Under the pieces are notes generated by a model. That model ran no database searches. It was not told where the DNA came from and saw nothing but the letters and a program-made list of their open reading frames with translations. Shown here piece after piece: positions 16,918 through 27,574 of a stretch of 60,561 nucleotides of DNA (its first letter is position 1; every line of letters starts with the position of its first letter). Position numbers and translations under genes: made by a program. Source of the stretch: an uncultured Chlorobiaceae bacterium (GTDB lineage Bacteria > Bacteroidota > Chlorobiia > Chlorobiales > Chlorobiaceae); the NCBI GenBank assembly GCA_903836465.1, contig CAILRB010000042.1, forward strand, positions 1 through 60,561. The letters are read 5' to 3'.

Positions 16918-17093
16918 AAGTATTTTGCTGTTTACGGTAAAAAAGCTTAATATTTCCGCCTTACTGGATATATATCCATAAATCGGGATAAACAAAGAAA
17001 GGAACAGAGATATTTTATATTTTGCGCATCTCATTTACTCTGATTCAATTATATCCTTTTTTCTGAAAATTTCTGCATAAGCATATTCCTGAG

Positions 17094-18125
17094 ATGACAC
17101 CTCCCGTATCAGAGAGTTTGAAAAAATATTCAGTATCAATTATCGGAGCTTCTGGTTATTCCGGAGCTGAGCTGACACGGCTGCTGCTTCGTCATCCTCT
17201 GGTTGAGCTCAAGGAGCTTTACGCCTTTTCGCAGGTCGGCAACCGTGTTTCCGATCTCTACCCCGCTCTTGACTGTGAAAAGCTCTACAGACAATACAGC
17301 GGAGAAACAGAGAGTGACATCTATTTTCTTGCTCTTCCCCATGGTGAGGCACTGCAACTTGTTCCGTCCCTTGTTCAGGCAGGAAAAATTGTGATTGACC
17401 TTTCCGGTGATTTCAGACTGAAAAATTCAGATGAGCATAAAGAATTTTATAATCAGGTGAAAGCACCTGAAGCCTTTATGACCTACGGGATGCCTGAACT
17501 GTTTCACGATGAGATCATCAGAGAAAAAGCGATCAGTAATCCCGGCTGCTATGCAAGCAGTATCATTCTTGGTGTTGCTCCGTTTTTTCGCGGCACAGAA
17601 AGTTCAATCAAGGTTCGGACCATCAATTGCACCTCTACATCCGGCATATCCGGTGCGGGACGCAGCAGCAAAACTGAGCTTTCATTTTCAGAAATGAGTG
17701 AAAATATAAGAGCATACAAGGTGGGCGTCCATCAGCATATCCCTGAAATCATGCAGGCTCTCGGCACTTCTGCCACGAACCCCTCCTTTGATTTCACCTT
17801 TACGCCAATGATTGGTTCACTGGTGCGGGGTATTTACAGCATCCTCAATGTTCAGCTCGAAACTCCGGTTGAGGAAGCACAGATCGTGGAACTTTACCGA
17901 AACTTCTATAAGAACGCCCCTTTTGTCAGGGTTCGCGACACAATGACCGAGATCAAGCATGTGGTTTATACCAATTTCTGTGATATTCATATCGCCAGAG
18001 TAACCGGAAGCGGTTCGCTGCTTCTTGTGACAGCCCTCGACAACCTTCTGAAAGGTGCTGCGGGACAGGCAGTCCAGAACATGAATCTGATGCTCGCGCT
18101 TGACGAAAGAACGGGACTCATATAA
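17094..18125 (+). CDS. argC: N-acetyl-gamma-glutamyl-phosphate reductase
   Basis: 343 residues with Rossmann G-A-S-G-Y-S-G-A-E and catalytic Cys in S-N-P-G-C-Y-A-S. It performs the NADPH-dependent reduction of N-acetylglutamyl phosphate to the semialdehyde, arginine pathway step 3. It is the first gene of argCJBFR-G. The divergent upstream spacer contains TCTGCAT (17072-17078), which fits an ARG half-box, so ArgR control is plausible. The start codon gives a somewhat long N-terminus before the K-Y-S-V-S-I-I-G strand. Confidence 0.96.
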   Translation: MTPPVSESLKKYSVSIIGASGYSGAELTRLLLRHPLVELKELYAFSQVGNRVSDLYPALDCEKLYRQYSGETESDIYFLALPHGEALQLVPSLVQAGKIVIDLSGDFRLKNSDEHKEFYNQVKAPEAFMTYGMPELFHDEIIREKAISNPGCYASSIILGVAPFFRGTESSIKVRTINCTSTSGISGAGRSSKTELSFSEMSENIRAYKVGVHQHIPEIMQALGTSATNPSFDFTFTPMIGSLVRGIYSILNVQLETPVEEAQIVELYRNFYKNAPFVRVRDTMTEIKHVVYTNFCDIHIARVTGSGSLLLVTALDNLLKGAAGQAVQNMNLMLALDERTGLI

Positions 18126-18155
18126 TTATATAAAAATTTAACACGTCACACTGCA

Positions 18156-19442
18156 TTGGAAAACCTCTCCAAAGGGCTTAAAGTCATCCATCACCTTTCT
18201 GCCACAACACCCTGGCCATCATCGGTTATCCCAATGGCGGCGGCATCAGATGGTACGCAAGAATTCTGGCCAGCCGGTTTTTCAGCGGGCGCTGTCTCTG
18301 CGAATATTAAATACAGCGACAGAAAAGACCTGATGCTGCTTGTTGCAGACAGCCCTTCAAGCGCTGCAGCCCTCTTCACCCTGAACCGCTGCTGTGCTGC
18401 TCCAATAACGCTTTCACGTGAACATCTGCAACATGCACCCTCTTCGGTTCGTGCCATTGTCTGCAACAGTGGAAATGCAAATGCGGCTACTGGCGAGAAG
18501 GGTCTGAATGATGCACACGCCATGGCCGAAGCGGTAGCACGTGAACTTTCGATTAAACCTGAAGAGGTGCTTGTTGCTTCAACCGGGGTTATCGGCCAGC
18601 TTCTGCCCATGGAGAAGGTTCTTGATGGAATATCCTCTCTCACGACCACTCTGCAGCATGACTCAGTACTTGATGCTGCAAGTGCCATCATGACCACCGA
18701 CACCTTTCCCAAATTTTTTACCCTTGAGCTCCAGCTTTCGGGCGGGCCAATCCGTCTGAGCGGCATCGCCAAGGGATCCGGCATGATTTGCCCGAATATG
18801 GCCACCATGCTGGCCTTTCTGGCCACCGACGCCTCAATATCTCCAGCTCTCCTGCATGAAGCACTTGAAAAGGCAAACCGGAACAGTTTCAACGCCATTA
18901 CTGTTGATGGCGATACCAGCACCAATGATATGGTTGCCATCCTTGCCAGCGGCACAGGCCCTGAAATCAAGGCTGGAAGCAGCGATTACACTCTTTTTGG
19001 TGAAGCGCTCGAATCGCTGATGACTTTTCTTGCAAAGCTTATTGTTATTGACGGTGAGGGCGCCACAAAACTTGTAGGGATTACTGTCAAAGGCGCTGCG
19101 GATGACCGTGATGCAGAGCTTGCCGCCAGAACCATTGCCCAGTCAAGCCTTGTGAAAACAGCTATTCACGGAGAGGATGCCAACTGGGGCAGAATCATTG
19201 CCGCAGCAGGTCGCTCAGGTGCCATCTTTAACCAGGAAGAGCTGGAGCTTTATTTCAATGAGCTTTCCATTCTCAAGCCAGGTCTTGTTGCTGACTTCTC
19301 TGAAGAGGCGGCGGCTGAGATTATGGCAAAAGATTCCTATACCATCACCCTTCGTCTTGGCAATGGAACGGGTAAGGCTACAATATGGAGTTGTGACTTG
19401 AGCAAAGAGTACATCGATATCAACGGAAGCTACAGAAGCTGA
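18156..19442 (+). CDS. argJ: Glutamate N-acetyltransferase / amino-acid N-acetyltransferase
   Basis: 428 residues from a TTG at 18156; an alternative ATG at 18234 would drop 26 residues. I keep the longer form because W-P-S-S-V-I-P upstream of that ATG appears family-like. The autocleavage region K-G-S-G-M-I-C-P-N-M-A-T-M-L contains the nucleophilic Thr. ArgJ splits into two chains and recycles the acetyl group from N-acetylornithine to glutamate. It follows argC by 30 nt. Confidence 0.94.
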   Translation: MENLSKGLKVIHHLSATTPWPSSVIPMAAASDGTQEFWPAGFSAGAVSANIKYSDRKDLMLLVADSPSSAAALFTLNRCCAAPITLSREHLQHAPSSVRAIVCNSGNANAATGEKGLNDAHAMAEAVARELSIKPEEVLVASTGVIGQLLPMEKVLDGISSLTTTLQHDSVLDAASAIMTTDTFPKFFTLELQLSGGPIRLSGIAKGSGMICPNMATMLAFLATDASISPALLHEALEKANRNSFNAITVDGDTSTNDMVAILASGTGPEIKAGSSDYTLFGEALESLMTFLAKLIVIDGEGATKLVGITVKGAADDRDAELAARTIAQSSLVKTAIHGEDANWGRIIAAAGRSGAIFNQEELELYFNELSILKPGLVADFSEEAAAEIMAKDSYTITLRLGNGTGKATIWSCDLSKEYIDINGSYRS

Positions 19443-19481
19443 TACTTCTATTAACTATTATATTTGAGCAATTTCCCCGCA

Positions 19482-20396
19482 ATGGAAAACGTAGAATGCA
19501 GTAAACTGAAATCGGCAAGAAAAGCCCCTCAGGCCGCTATTGGACAGGTGCTTATTGAAGCGTTGCCCTATATTCGCCAGTTCGAAGGTAAGACCTTTGT
19601 CATTAAATATGGCGGCGCCGCCATGAAGGATGACTGCCTTAAAAACATGTTTGCCCAGAACGTCACCCTTCTGCGGAAGGTCGGCATCAGGATCGTTCTT
19701 GTGCATGGCGGAGGCGATGCCATAACGAAAACGGCTGAAAAGCTTGGCTTGACCTCACGGTTCCTTCAGGGGCGTCGGGTCACCGACAAGGATATGGTCT
19801 CCGTTATCCAGATGACCCTTGCAGGAAAGGTAAATCAGGATATCGTACAACTTATCAGCCAGCATGGCGGCAAAGCAGTCGGTGTCAGCGGCCTTGATGC
19901 CGATACCATCAAAGCTCATCCCCATCCGAATGCTGAAATACTTGGTCTTGTCGGAGAAGTTGAGCAGATTAACACCGACTATATTGATATTCTCTGCAAG
20001 GCTGGACTCATTCCGGTCCTCGCTCCAATCGGCTTTGACGACAAGGGCAACATCTATAATATCAATGCTGATGATGCCGCCAGCAGTATCGCGATTGCCC
20101 TGAAAGCTGAAAAACTCATCTACGTCAGTGATGTTGAAGGTATTCATGTTGGCGAAAGAATCCTGAAAACCATCTGCAAGGCCGAAGCCGCTGACTTTAT
20201 CGAACAGGGTGTTATTTCGGGAGGAATGATTCCGAAAGTTCTTTCAGCATTCCAGACGCTTGACGGCGGAGTTGGAAAAATTCATCTTATAGACGGAAAA
20301 TCAACACATTCTCTCTTGCTTGAAATATTTACGCATGAAGGGGTCGGTACCCAGTTTCTTGCAGAGCAGGAGAGTGATCAATCCCTAAACAGGTAA
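19482..20396 (+). CDS. argB: Acetylglutamate kinase
   Basis: 304 residues from ATG 19482; a TTG at 19464 is possible but less likely. It carries [10 protein letters not shown] and V-L-V-H-G-G-G, the nucleotide- and substrate-binding glycine loops of the amino-acid kinase family. It phosphorylates N-acetylglutamate. The N-terminal extension of about 25 residues before the kinase core may form the helix associated with arginine feedback in hexameric NAGKs. It lies 39 nt after argJ. Confidence 0.96.
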   Translation: MENVECSKLKSARKAPQAAIGQVLIEALPYIRQFEGKTFVIKYGGAAMKDDCLKNMFAQNVTLLRKVGIRIVLVHGGGDAITKTAEKLGLTSRFLQGRRVTDKDMVSVIQMTLAGKVNQDIVQLISQHGGKAVGVSGLDADTIKAHPHPNAEILGLVGEVEQINTDYIDILCKAGLIPVLAPIGFDDKGNIYNINADDAASSIAIALKAEKLIYVSDVEGIHVGERILKTICKAEAADFIEQGVISGGMIPKVLSAFQTLDGGVGKIHLIDGKSTHSLLLEIFTHEGVGTQFLAEQESDQSLNR

Positions 20397-20400
20397 CGGA

Positions 20401-21417
20401 ATGGAAGAGGTTCAAACAAAACAAGCTACAGCTAAACGTGATTTTCTGGGATTTTCAGCGCTTGATGCCAACAAAATTATTGAATTATTTGATTACTCCC
20501 TCTTTATCAAGAAAAAAAGAAAAGAGAGTTCTTCAGTAACAGGCTTTCTTCCTCTGCGCGACAAAACCGTTGCCATGATTTTCAGCAAGCCATCACTGAG
20601 AACTCGAGTCTCTTTTGAACTTGGCATTCATGAGCTTGGAGGATATACCATAAACCTTGATGGTCAATCAATCGGTCTCGGATCTCGCGAATCGGTGGAA
20701 GATATCGCCAGGCTTCTCTCCCGGTACAACGATGCCATAGTTGCCCGTCTGCATGAACATACTGTCATAGAAGGGCTTGCGGAACACGCATCAATTCCTG
20801 TCATTAATGCGCTGACCAATCTCTCGCACCCTTGTCAGGTGCTGACCGATGCTTTTACTCTCTACGAAAAATCGCTCTGGAACGAAGGAATCAAGATTGT
20901 TTTTGTCGGCGATGGCAATAATGTTGCCAATTCATGGATTGAACTTGCAGGCCTTCTCCCCTTTCATTTCGTGCTCGCCTGCCCTGAAGGGTACATGCCG
21001 AATCAGGAGCTGCTCAAGGCTGCAAGAGAAAAAGGGATCAGCAAAATTGAGATTATCCATGACCCAAAAGAAGCGGTTGCCAATGCTGATGTTCTCTATA
21101 CCGATGTCTGGACCAGCATGGGACAAGAGGAGGAGATCGCAGAACGGCTCCGGATTTTCAAACCATTTCAAATTAACAGCACTCTGCTTGCTGCGGCAAA
21201 ACCTGGTGCTGTGGTCATGCATTGTATGCCGGCACACCGTGGTCAGGAAATAAGTGCGGAGGTTATGGATGGGCCTCAATCTATTATTCTTGATGAGGCT
21301 GAAAACCGGCTTCATGTCCAAAAAGCGCTTCTGGTTAAACTGTTAAACCACGAAGAATACAGGAAATTTCACCTGACTCACCGGTTGCTGAATGCGGCTA
21401 AAAAAATCAAGGCCTGA
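20401..21417 (+). CDS. argF: Ornithine carbamoyltransferase
   Basis: 338 residues. The carbamoyl-phosphate loop reads S-K-P-S-L-R-T-R-V-S-F-E, followed by H-P-C-Q-V-L-T-D and the ornithine-binding M-H-C-M-P-A-H-R-G. D-V-W-T-S-M-G-Q-E is the OTC signature. It makes citrulline. It starts 4 nt after the argB stop. The loop has P-S-L where many enzymes have S-S-T, a known variant. Confidence 0.94.
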   Translation: MEEVQTKQATAKRDFLGFSALDANKIIELFDYSLFIKKKRKESSSVTGFLPLRDKTVAMIFSKPSLRTRVSFELGIHELGGYTINLDGQSIGLGSRESVEDIARLLSRYNDAIVARLHEHTVIEGLAEHASIPVINALTNLSHPCQVLTDAFTLYEKSLWNEGIKIVFVGDGNNVANSWIELAGLLPFHFVLACPEGYMPNQELLKAAREKGISKIEIIHDPKEAVANADVLYTDVWTSMGQEEEIAERLRIFKPFQINSTLLAAAKPGAVVMHCMPAHRGQEISAEVMDGPQSIILDEAENRLHVQKALLVKLLNHEEYRKFHLTHRLLNAAKKIKA

Positions 21418-21431
21418 AGGATGCATTTGCA

Positions 21432-21878
21432 ATGAACAAACATGCACGACAACTAAAGATTCAGGAAATTCTTCAGCAGAATAGTGTGGAAAATCAGCAT
21501 GATCTCCTGCAACTTCTCCGCGATTCCGGTATTGCGCTTGCCCAGGCGACCCTGTCGCGAGACTGCGCTGAGCTCGGCATCATTCGTACACGAATAAACG
21601 GTGGCTACCGGATGGTGGTGCCTGATGAGAATACCGACAAAATTATCAAAGGTCTTGTCGGAATTGAGGTACTTGCCGTCAACGCCAATGAAACCAACAT
21701 TATTATCAAAACCCTTCCTGGCAGGGCGCACGGTGTCGGTTCCTGGCTCGATCACCTGAAAAGCCCTCTCGTTCTCGGAACTATCGCCGGGGATGATACT
21801 GTTCTGGTAATTCCCTCTTCTGTGCTGAATATTTCAGCTTTGATATCATATATTCATAACAATCTTTCCAAAAACTGA
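21432..21878 (+). CDS. argR: Arginine repressor
   Basis: 148 residues: an N-terminal winged helix ([14 protein letters not shown], residues about 38-51) and a C-terminal arginine-binding/hexamerisation domain with [11 protein letters not shown] and G-T-I-A-G-D-D-T. It represses arginine genes when arginine is bound. Sitting inside the cluster it probably autoregulates. It lies 14 nt after argF and 16 nt before argG. Confidence 0.95.
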   Translation: MNKHARQLKIQEILQQNSVENQHDLLQLLRDSGIALAQATLSRDCAELGIIRTRINGGYRMVVPDENTDKIIKGLVGIEVLAVNANETNIIIKTLPGRAHGVGSWLDHLKSPLVLGTIAGDDTVLVIPSSVLNISALISYIHNNLSKN

Positions 21879-21894
21879 TAATTCATTACGACGC

Positions 21895-23097
21895 ATGAGC
21901 AAGGAAAAAATTGCATTAGCCTATTCCGGTGGACTTGACACCTCCATCATGATCAAGTGGCTGAAAGACAAGTATGACGCTGAAATCGTAGCCGTTACCG
22001 GCAACCTCGGTCAGCAGAAGGAAATTGAAAATCTCGAGTCGAAAGCACTTTTTACCGGTGCCTCAAAGTTCCAGTTTATTGATCTTCGCAATGAGTTTGT
22101 TGAACAATATATCTGGCGCGCACTCAAGGCCGGAGCACTCTATGAAGATGTGTACCCGCTTGCAACAGCCCTGGGACGTCCTCTGCTTGCAAAGGCTCTT
22201 GTTGATACTGCGCTTGCTGAAGACTGCACCATGCTCGCCCACGGCTGCACGGGCAAAGGCAACGACCAGGTTCGTTTTGAGGTCACTTTTGCCTCATTGG
22301 CGCCGCATCTGAAAGTGCTCGCACCGCTACGTGAATGGGAGTTCACCTCAAGAGAGGCTGAAATTGCCTACGCTCTTGAACACAACATTCCAGTCTCAGC
22401 TACCAAGAAAAGCCCCTACTCCATTGATGAAAATATCTGGGGAATCAGTATTGAGTGCGGTGTCCTTGAAGATCCAATGGTTGCGCCGCCCGAAGATGCC
22501 TACCAGATAACCACCTCACCGGAAAAAGCCCCTGACACTCCTTCAGTCGTTGATATTGAGTTTGAAAAAGGTGTGCCTGTTGCTCTTGACGGCAAAAAGA
22601 TGAGCGGACTCGACATGATCATCCGCCTGAACGAGATCGGTGCCGCCAATGGAGTCGGAAGGCTCGATATGATTGAGAATCGCGTTGTCGGCATCAAGTC
22701 ACGTGAAATCTATGAGGCCCCGGCAGCAACCATTCTCCACTTTGCCCATCGCGAACTGGAACGCCTCACCCTCGAAAAATCGGTCTTCCAGTACAAGAAG
22801 AACATCAGTCAGGATTATGCCAACATCATCTACAACGGCACCTGGTTCTCACCAATGAGAACTGCGCTTGATGCGTTTGTCAACGAGACACAGAACCCGG
22901 TGACCGGCCTTGTCCGCCTGAAACTCTACAAGGGTGGAGTCTCCCTGCTCGGCAGAAACTCACCGTATTCACTCTACAACGAGGAGCTTGCCACCTACAC
23001 CGAAGCCGACACCTTCAACCACAAGGCTGCGGCTGGGTTTATTCACCTCTATGGACTTGGATTGAAGACATTCAGCCAGGTACACGCCGGAAAGTAA
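21895..23097 (+). CDS. argG: Argininosuccinate synthase
   Basis: 400 residues with the PP-loop A-Y-S-G-G-L-D-T-S and the citrulline/aspartate-binding [12 protein letters not shown]. It joins citrulline and aspartate using ATP. It is the last tightly packed gene of the argCJBFRG run. Confidence 0.97.
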   Translation: MSKEKIALAYSGGLDTSIMIKWLKDKYDAEIVAVTGNLGQQKEIENLESKALFTGASKFQFIDLRNEFVEQYIWRALKAGALYEDVYPLATALGRPLLAKALVDTALAEDCTMLAHGCTGKGNDQVRFEVTFASLAPHLKVLAPLREWEFTSREAEIAYALEHNIPVSATKKSPYSIDENIWGISIECGVLEDPMVAPPEDAYQITTSPEKAPDTPSVVDIEFEKGVPVALDGKKMSGLDMIIRLNEIGAANGVGRLDMIENRVVGIKSREIYEAPAATILHFAHRELERLTLEKSVFQYKKNISQDYANIIYNGTWFSPMRTALDAFVNETQNPVTGLVRLKLYKGGVSLLGRNSPYSLYNEELATYTEADTFNHKAAAGFIHLYGLGLKTFSQVHAGK

Positions 23098-23113
23098 CAT
23101 TCGTCCATTGTCG

Positions 23114-23137
23114 CGCAGGCCACTTCAACGGCCTGCG
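23114..23137 (+). terminator. Hairpin after argG (weak terminator candidate)
   Basis: An 8-bp GC-rich perfect stem (23114-23121 with 23130-23137) and an 8-nt loop begin 17 nt after the argG stop. There is no T-run, so it may be an attenuating or mRNA-end structure rather than a full terminator. The remaining gap to argH (23138-23359) has no convincing gene. Confidence 0.45.
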
Positions 23138-23359
23138 TAGACCTGACACCATCAACGTCTCGCTATGCGCCTCGGTTAGCAGAAGAAACTACCTTCCCGC
23201 TGACGATTTGAACTCCACCAACTTTTTCAAATTAATTGCTCCGTTGGCCTTCGCAATACTCCGCATCAAATTGCTTATAGAGTCCACTTCACCCCAAGGC
23301 AATAAACCAAAATTTACTATTTTGGAGGCGGATTCTCTTTCACAACAACTGATATTCTT

Positions 23360-24745
23360 ATGAGCAGCAATAAAAAGGAGTTACTATGGCAGAGCAGATT
23401 TTCACTGCCTTTTGACCGCGATGCCCTTCTCTTTTCATCGTCGGTGCATGTCGACAAGAAACTCTATCGTGAAGATATTCAGGGCTCGATTGCCCATGTC
23501 ACCATGCTTGCTGAAGAGGGTATTGTCAGTGTTGATGAGGCTGGAGAGATAATTGACGGACTCAGGGAGATTGAGGAGGAGCTGTCGAACGGCGCTCTCC
23601 TCCCCCACTGGGAGGATGAGGATATTCATACGGTTATTGAGAATCGGCTCAAGGAAAAAATTGGCGCAACTGCGGGGAAACTGCACTCCGGCAGAAGCCG
23701 TAACGACCAGGTTGCAACCGATACACGACTCTATTTGCGACGCCAGATTACGGAACTCCAGGAAACGCTTGGAGGAATGTTAACGGTCCTTGTTGAAAAA
23801 GCGGAAAACTACCAGAAAACTATCATCTTTGGCTATACCCACTTGCAGCGGGCGCAGCCGATTTCTGCGGGCCACTACTACATGGCTTATTTCAATATGT
23901 TCAACCGCGACCGTCAGCGTCTCCACGACCTCATGAAACGCGTGAATATCTCTCCTCTTGGCGCCGCCGCTTTTGCCGGCAGTACACTTTCCCTTAACCC
24001 CGAACGATCGGCGGTACTTCTTGGGTTTGACGATATGTTTGCCAACAGCATTGATGCCGTCAGCGATCGCGATATTATCATTGAATTTATCTCCGCCTGT
24101 TCGGTCATCATGATGCATCTCTCTCGCTTTGCCGAGGATCTGATTCTCTGGAGTTCTTACGAGTTCGGCTATCTTGAGATCAGCGACGCTTTTTCCACGG
24201 GTTCGTCACTCATGCCGCAGAAGAAAAATGCCGATATTGCCGAGCTGGTAAGGGGTAAGACGGGTAGGGTGTACGGAAACTTGATGGCCATGCTGACCAT
24301 CATGAAGGGTTTACCGCTCTCCTACAACCGCGACATGCAGGAGGACAAACTGCCATTGTTTGACAGCGCAGAGACAACCATCGGAAGTGTGAGCATCTTT
24401 GCAAAACTGCTTGAGCATACCAAACTGAAGGAGGAGCGGCTGGCAAAACTGACGGCAGAGGATCTCAGCCTCGCCACAGAGATAGCGGAATATCTTGTCC
24501 GCAAGCAGATTCCTTTCCGTGATGCCCATCGCATTACCGGAAAAATTGTCACCTGGAGTATCGCTTCGGAGGTAAACCTGCCACACATCCCGCTTGAAAA
24601 GTTCAGGGAGTTCTCGGAGGTCATTGATGTTGACATTTACGACTGCCTCAAGGCGGACGCAAGTGTCAACTCAAAAAAAACACACGGTAGTTGTTCATTT
24701 GACTCCGTCGCTCTTCAGATCGAGAATGCCCGAAAACAGCTCTAA
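23360..24745 (+). CDS. argH: Argininosuccinate lyase
   Basis: 461 residues with the fumarase-superfamily signature [12 protein letters not shown] at about residues 281-292 and H-S-G-R-S-R-N-D-Q near 110. It cleaves argininosuccinate to arginine and fumarate. It is separated from argG by 262 nt, so it may have its own promoter. Its last 4 nt overlap the convergent protease gene. Confidence 0.96.
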   Translation: MSSNKKELLWQSRFSLPFDRDALLFSSSVHVDKKLYREDIQGSIAHVTMLAEEGIVSVDEAGEIIDGLREIEEELSNGALLPHWEDEDIHTVIENRLKEKIGATAGKLHSGRSRNDQVATDTRLYLRRQITELQETLGGMLTVLVEKAENYQKTIIFGYTHLQRAQPISAGHYYMAYFNMFNRDRQRLHDLMKRVNISPLGAAAFAGSTLSLNPERSAVLLGFDDMFANSIDAVSDRDIIIEFISACSVIMMHLSRFAEDLILWSSYEFGYLEISDAFSTGSSLMPQKKNADIAELVRGKTGRVYGNLMAMLTIMKGLPLSYNRDMQEDKLPLFDSAETTIGSVSIFAKLLEHTKLKEERLAKLTAEDLSLATEIAEYLVRKQIPFRDAHRITGKIVTWSIASEVNLPHIPLEKFREFSEVIDVDIYDCLKADASVNSKKTHGSCSFDSVALQIENARKQL

Positions 24746-26817
24746 CGGGATAACGGAAGCTTCAGGGAATCCGATGGCGGTGGAACTGCTGGTACTGCCT
24801 TGATCTCCGCCATATTGGCGACTACTGCCGCAGACTGGTTAAGCAGCACATCTTTACTCAGATCTTTGGTCGAATCCTGCTCAAGAGCCCATCGTTTCTC
24901 AATCTGTTTTATCGTCTCAGTTTCCGATTTCACCTCTGAGTCCTGAAGGGATACCGACTTCTTTTTACGGATCTTGTCGAGTGTATAGAGATCATTGAGA
25001 TAGCTCTGGTAAAGCAGGTTTTTTGATGATTGTTCCTGAAATTTTTTCCGGAGCAGTTCAATTTGTTCAGGACTGATTTCTGCTGTAGGTTTATAAAATG
25101 ATGGTGAAATAGTGCTCCATGGCAGACTACTGGTATAGGTGTCTTCACCAATCCTTGCCGTATCTATCAAGGAGGGCATAAGAATATCCGGTTCAACTCC
25201 TTTATGCTGGGTGCTGCCTCCGGAAATCCGGTAAAACTTTGCAATGGTGAGTTTTATCTCTCCAAGTTCAGGTTTCCCTCCCTGAAGAGAACTCTGCCTT
25301 GAAAGCGGAATAAGGCTTTGAACGGTTCCTTTTCCGAATGTTCTCTCACCGATGATAACACCACGTCCGTAATCCTGGACGGCAGCGGCAAAAATTTCAG
25401 ATGCAGAGGCGCTGTAACGATTTACCAGCACAGCAAGTGGCCCCTCATATTGTTCGCGACTGTCCTCGTCCTTGAGAACAGTTTTTTCTCCGGTTGAGTT
25501 GCTGATCTGCACGACAGGACCGCTTGGAATAAACAGTCCGGTAACTTTCACCGATTCCTCAAGTGATCCACCTCCATTTTCGCGAAGATCAATAATAATG
25601 CCGTCAACATGCTCCGCGTTCAGTTCGTCCAGAATACGGGCAACATCCCGGCTTGTGCTGTTGTAATTACCGGTATTCTGCTGCTCCCCTTCAAAATCAA
25701 GATAAAATGAAGGAATGGTAATCACACCGATTTTTTTACCCTCCTGCTGGATAATGCTTTTCTTTGCCGCCTGTTCCTGCAGGTTTACCTTATCACGCAA
25801 AAGTTCGACTATTTTTGCAGAGCCTCGTCCTCCCTGACTTGCCGGAAGGATTTTAAGTCGAACAACAGTGCCTTTTTTCCCACGAATCAGCTTTACCACA
25901 TCATTGATTCTCCAGCCCGACACATCAACAATCTCAACTTTTTTCCCCTGACCGACGCCGATAATTTTATCCCCTTTTTTCAGGTGATTACTTTTAAATG
26001 CCGGACCTCCGGGAATAAGTTCATAGATTGCAGTATACTCTCCTTCGGTCTGCAGTTTGGCTCCGATTCCCTCAAGCGAACGACTCATGTCAATCTGGAA
26101 GTTTTTGTACTCATCCGGAGAGAAATAGCTTGTATGAGGATCGAACGAGGTTGTCAGTGCATAAGTATACACTTGAAATGCATCATCCGGTTTCTGGCGG
26201 TTCAGCAGGTTAAGTCTGCTTGTAAAGCTTTTTGAAAGCTCTTTTCGAACAGCCTTGTTACTTTTTCCGGAATATTTAAGATTAAGCCATTGGTATTTCA
26301 GCTCTTTTCTCCACAGATCGGTAAGCTGCTGCTTGTCGACAGGCCAGGAGTCGGCTTTGCGGTCAAGATCAAGTGTTTCTGCCGTTGAAAAGTTAAGATG
26401 GACAGTGTCGGCTGCGGCTTTCATATACCGCATTTTTTCTTTTGCTCTTTTTAAAAAGAGGTTATAGATATCAAACCCTGCCGTCGCTTTCCCTGCAAGA
26501 AATTCATCATCGATCTTGTTGCTGTATATCTGTTTAAGATGTTCAATATCACCTGCAACAAAATAGCTTTTACTGCCGTCAAGATTGTCGATGTAACGAG
26601 TAAATATCTGCAAAGACAGTGAATCGTTAACAGCCACCTTTCTATAGTGGTTTTGCAAAAGGTATTGACTGATATATTTGCATGCCTCGGTTTCCAAAGC
26701 AGTCGGTTTGAGAGTAATCACCGTCTGAGTTGAAGAGGCTTTTCCCGTATTTCCAGCAGTAACAGGAAAAGCACTTCCAAGCGCCAAAATAATGAGAAGC
26801 AGACTTCTTCGAATCAT
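24742..26817 (-). CDS. C-terminal processing peptidase (S41, Tsp/Prc-like), copy 1
   Basis: 691 residues. A signal peptide (residues 1-21) is followed by an N-terminal helical region, a PDZ domain (about 240-325) and an S41 domain. The catalytic pair is the Ser of [10 protein letters not shown] and the Lys of [12 protein letters not shown]-terminal Tsp-type extension completes it. It is periplasmic and degrades or trims proteins at the C-terminus. A close paralogue lies at 27575-29635, with a methyltransferase gene between them. This long form resembles E. coli Prc more than the short CtpA type. Confidence 0.93.
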   Translation of the reverse strand: MIRRSLLLIILALGSAFPVTAGNTGKASSTQTVITLKPTALETEACKYISQYLLQNHYRKVAVNDSLSLQIFTRYIDNLDGSKSYFVAGDIEHLKQIYSNKIDDEFLAGKATAGFDIYNLFLKRAKEKMRYMKAAADTVHLNFSTAETLDLDRKADSWPVDKQQLTDLWRKELKYQWLNLKYSGKSNKAVRKELSKSFTSRLNLLNRQKPDDAFQVYTYALTTSFDPHTSYFSPDEYKNFQIDMSRSLEGIGAKLQTEGEYTAIYELIPGGPAFKSNHLKKGDKIIGVGQGKKVEIVDVSGWRINDVVKLIRGKKGTVVRLKILPASQGGRGSAKIVELLRDKVNLQEQAAKKSIIQQEGKKIGVITIPSFYLDFEGEQQNTGNYNSTSRDVARILDELNAEHVDGIIIDLRENGGGSLEESVKVTGLFIPSGPVVQISNSTGEKTVLKDEDSREQYEGPLAVLVNRYSASASEIFAAAVQDYGRGVIIGERTFGKGTVQSLIPLSRQSSLQGGKPELGEIKLTIAKFYRISGGSTQHKGVEPDILMPSLIDTARIGEDTYTSSLPWSTISPSFYKPTAEISPEQIELLRKKFQEQSSKNLLYQSYLNDLYTLDKIRKKKSVSLQDSEVKSETETIKQIEKRWALEQDSTKDLSKDVLLNQSAAVVANMAEIKAVPAVPPPSDSLKLPLSR

Positions 26818-26834
26818 TGTTGTGTATAATGATC

Positions 26835-27353
26835 TTATGAATAAACCCAGACTGATGCAGGTGGAATATTTTTCATGATAAACCGTCTCCTGACTTTGCT
26901 CTGAAAGTTAACTTCTCCGAGAGGATCATTGAGGCCATACGTATACATAACACACCACTTCAACAGGCCCTGACTGTAAAGAGTACTTATAATGGGAATA
27001 AATGATGATTTAAATGGATTGTTAATAAGAGGAATTGAAAGCACCAGTCCAAACCGCTCATCCACTTTTTGTAACTGTTCAAGTGCGCACGAATTAACAG
27101 TGGTCAGATGGGGGTAGTTTTGACGAAGCAAGTCACAAAATTCCTGATCGATTTCAACCAATAACGGGTTTAAACTTGATATATGCTTTGTGATTGCACC
27201 GGTTCCAGCTCCAATCTCAATAATATTCGTTTGGTCTAATTCCTTAATTGATTTATAAATAGCCTTTCCTAAAAACTTTGAAGAGGGTATTACGGAACCA
27301 ATACTTTGAGGATCTTGTAAATATTTTTTTAGAAACAATATCTTTTTATGCAT
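26835..27353 (-). CDS. Small SAM-dependent methyltransferase (PmtA/KsgA-like fold)
   Basis: 172 residues. The SAM-binding motif I-I-E-I-G-A-G-T-G-A-I-T is at about residues 44-55. The preceding I-G-S-V-I-P-S-S-K-F-L resembles the opening of phospholipid N-methyltransferases of the PmtA type. N-P-F-K-S-S-F-I-P lies near the substrate region. It could methylate phosphatidylethanolamine or another lipid, but the substrate is not determined. It ends 17 nt upstream of protease copy 1 and lies 221 nt after copy 2. The intervening gap 27354-27574 holds no gene. Confidence 0.75.
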   Translation of the reverse strand: MHKKILFLKKYLQDPQSIGSVIPSSKFLGKAIYKSIKELDQTNIIEIGAGTGAITKHISSLNPLLVEIDQEFCDLLRQNYPHLTTVNSCALEQLQKVDERFGLVLSIPLINNPFKSSFIPIISTLYSQGLLKWCVMYTYGLNDPLGEVNFQSKVRRRFIMKNIPPASVWVYS

Positions 27354-27574
27354 GTAATCCTGTATAAATTTTTACGTTATTTTCCAGCCAGCAACTTTAT
27401 TATTCATCATTTGACACACCGGGCTCAATAGTGTTATTTAACTCTTTTTCAAGATCAGCCGGTGCTTTTATTCTATTCTCTCATACTTTTACAATATACA
27501 AAACCCAACGTAACGATATGACCAATCGTCTTATCGATTATTACGCGCGCCGCATGATTTTCTTTCAATAAGCC

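Noticed and set aside
16918-17034. 39-residue extension of the PstS-like protein
   Set aside because: It places a second hydrophobic stretch before a proper lipoprotein signal that begins at 16917.
18191-18970. 259-codon open frame opposite argJ
   Set aside because: It is a shadow of the GC-rich third positions of argJ; its protein is low-complexity (Ser/Ala/Arg) with no domain.
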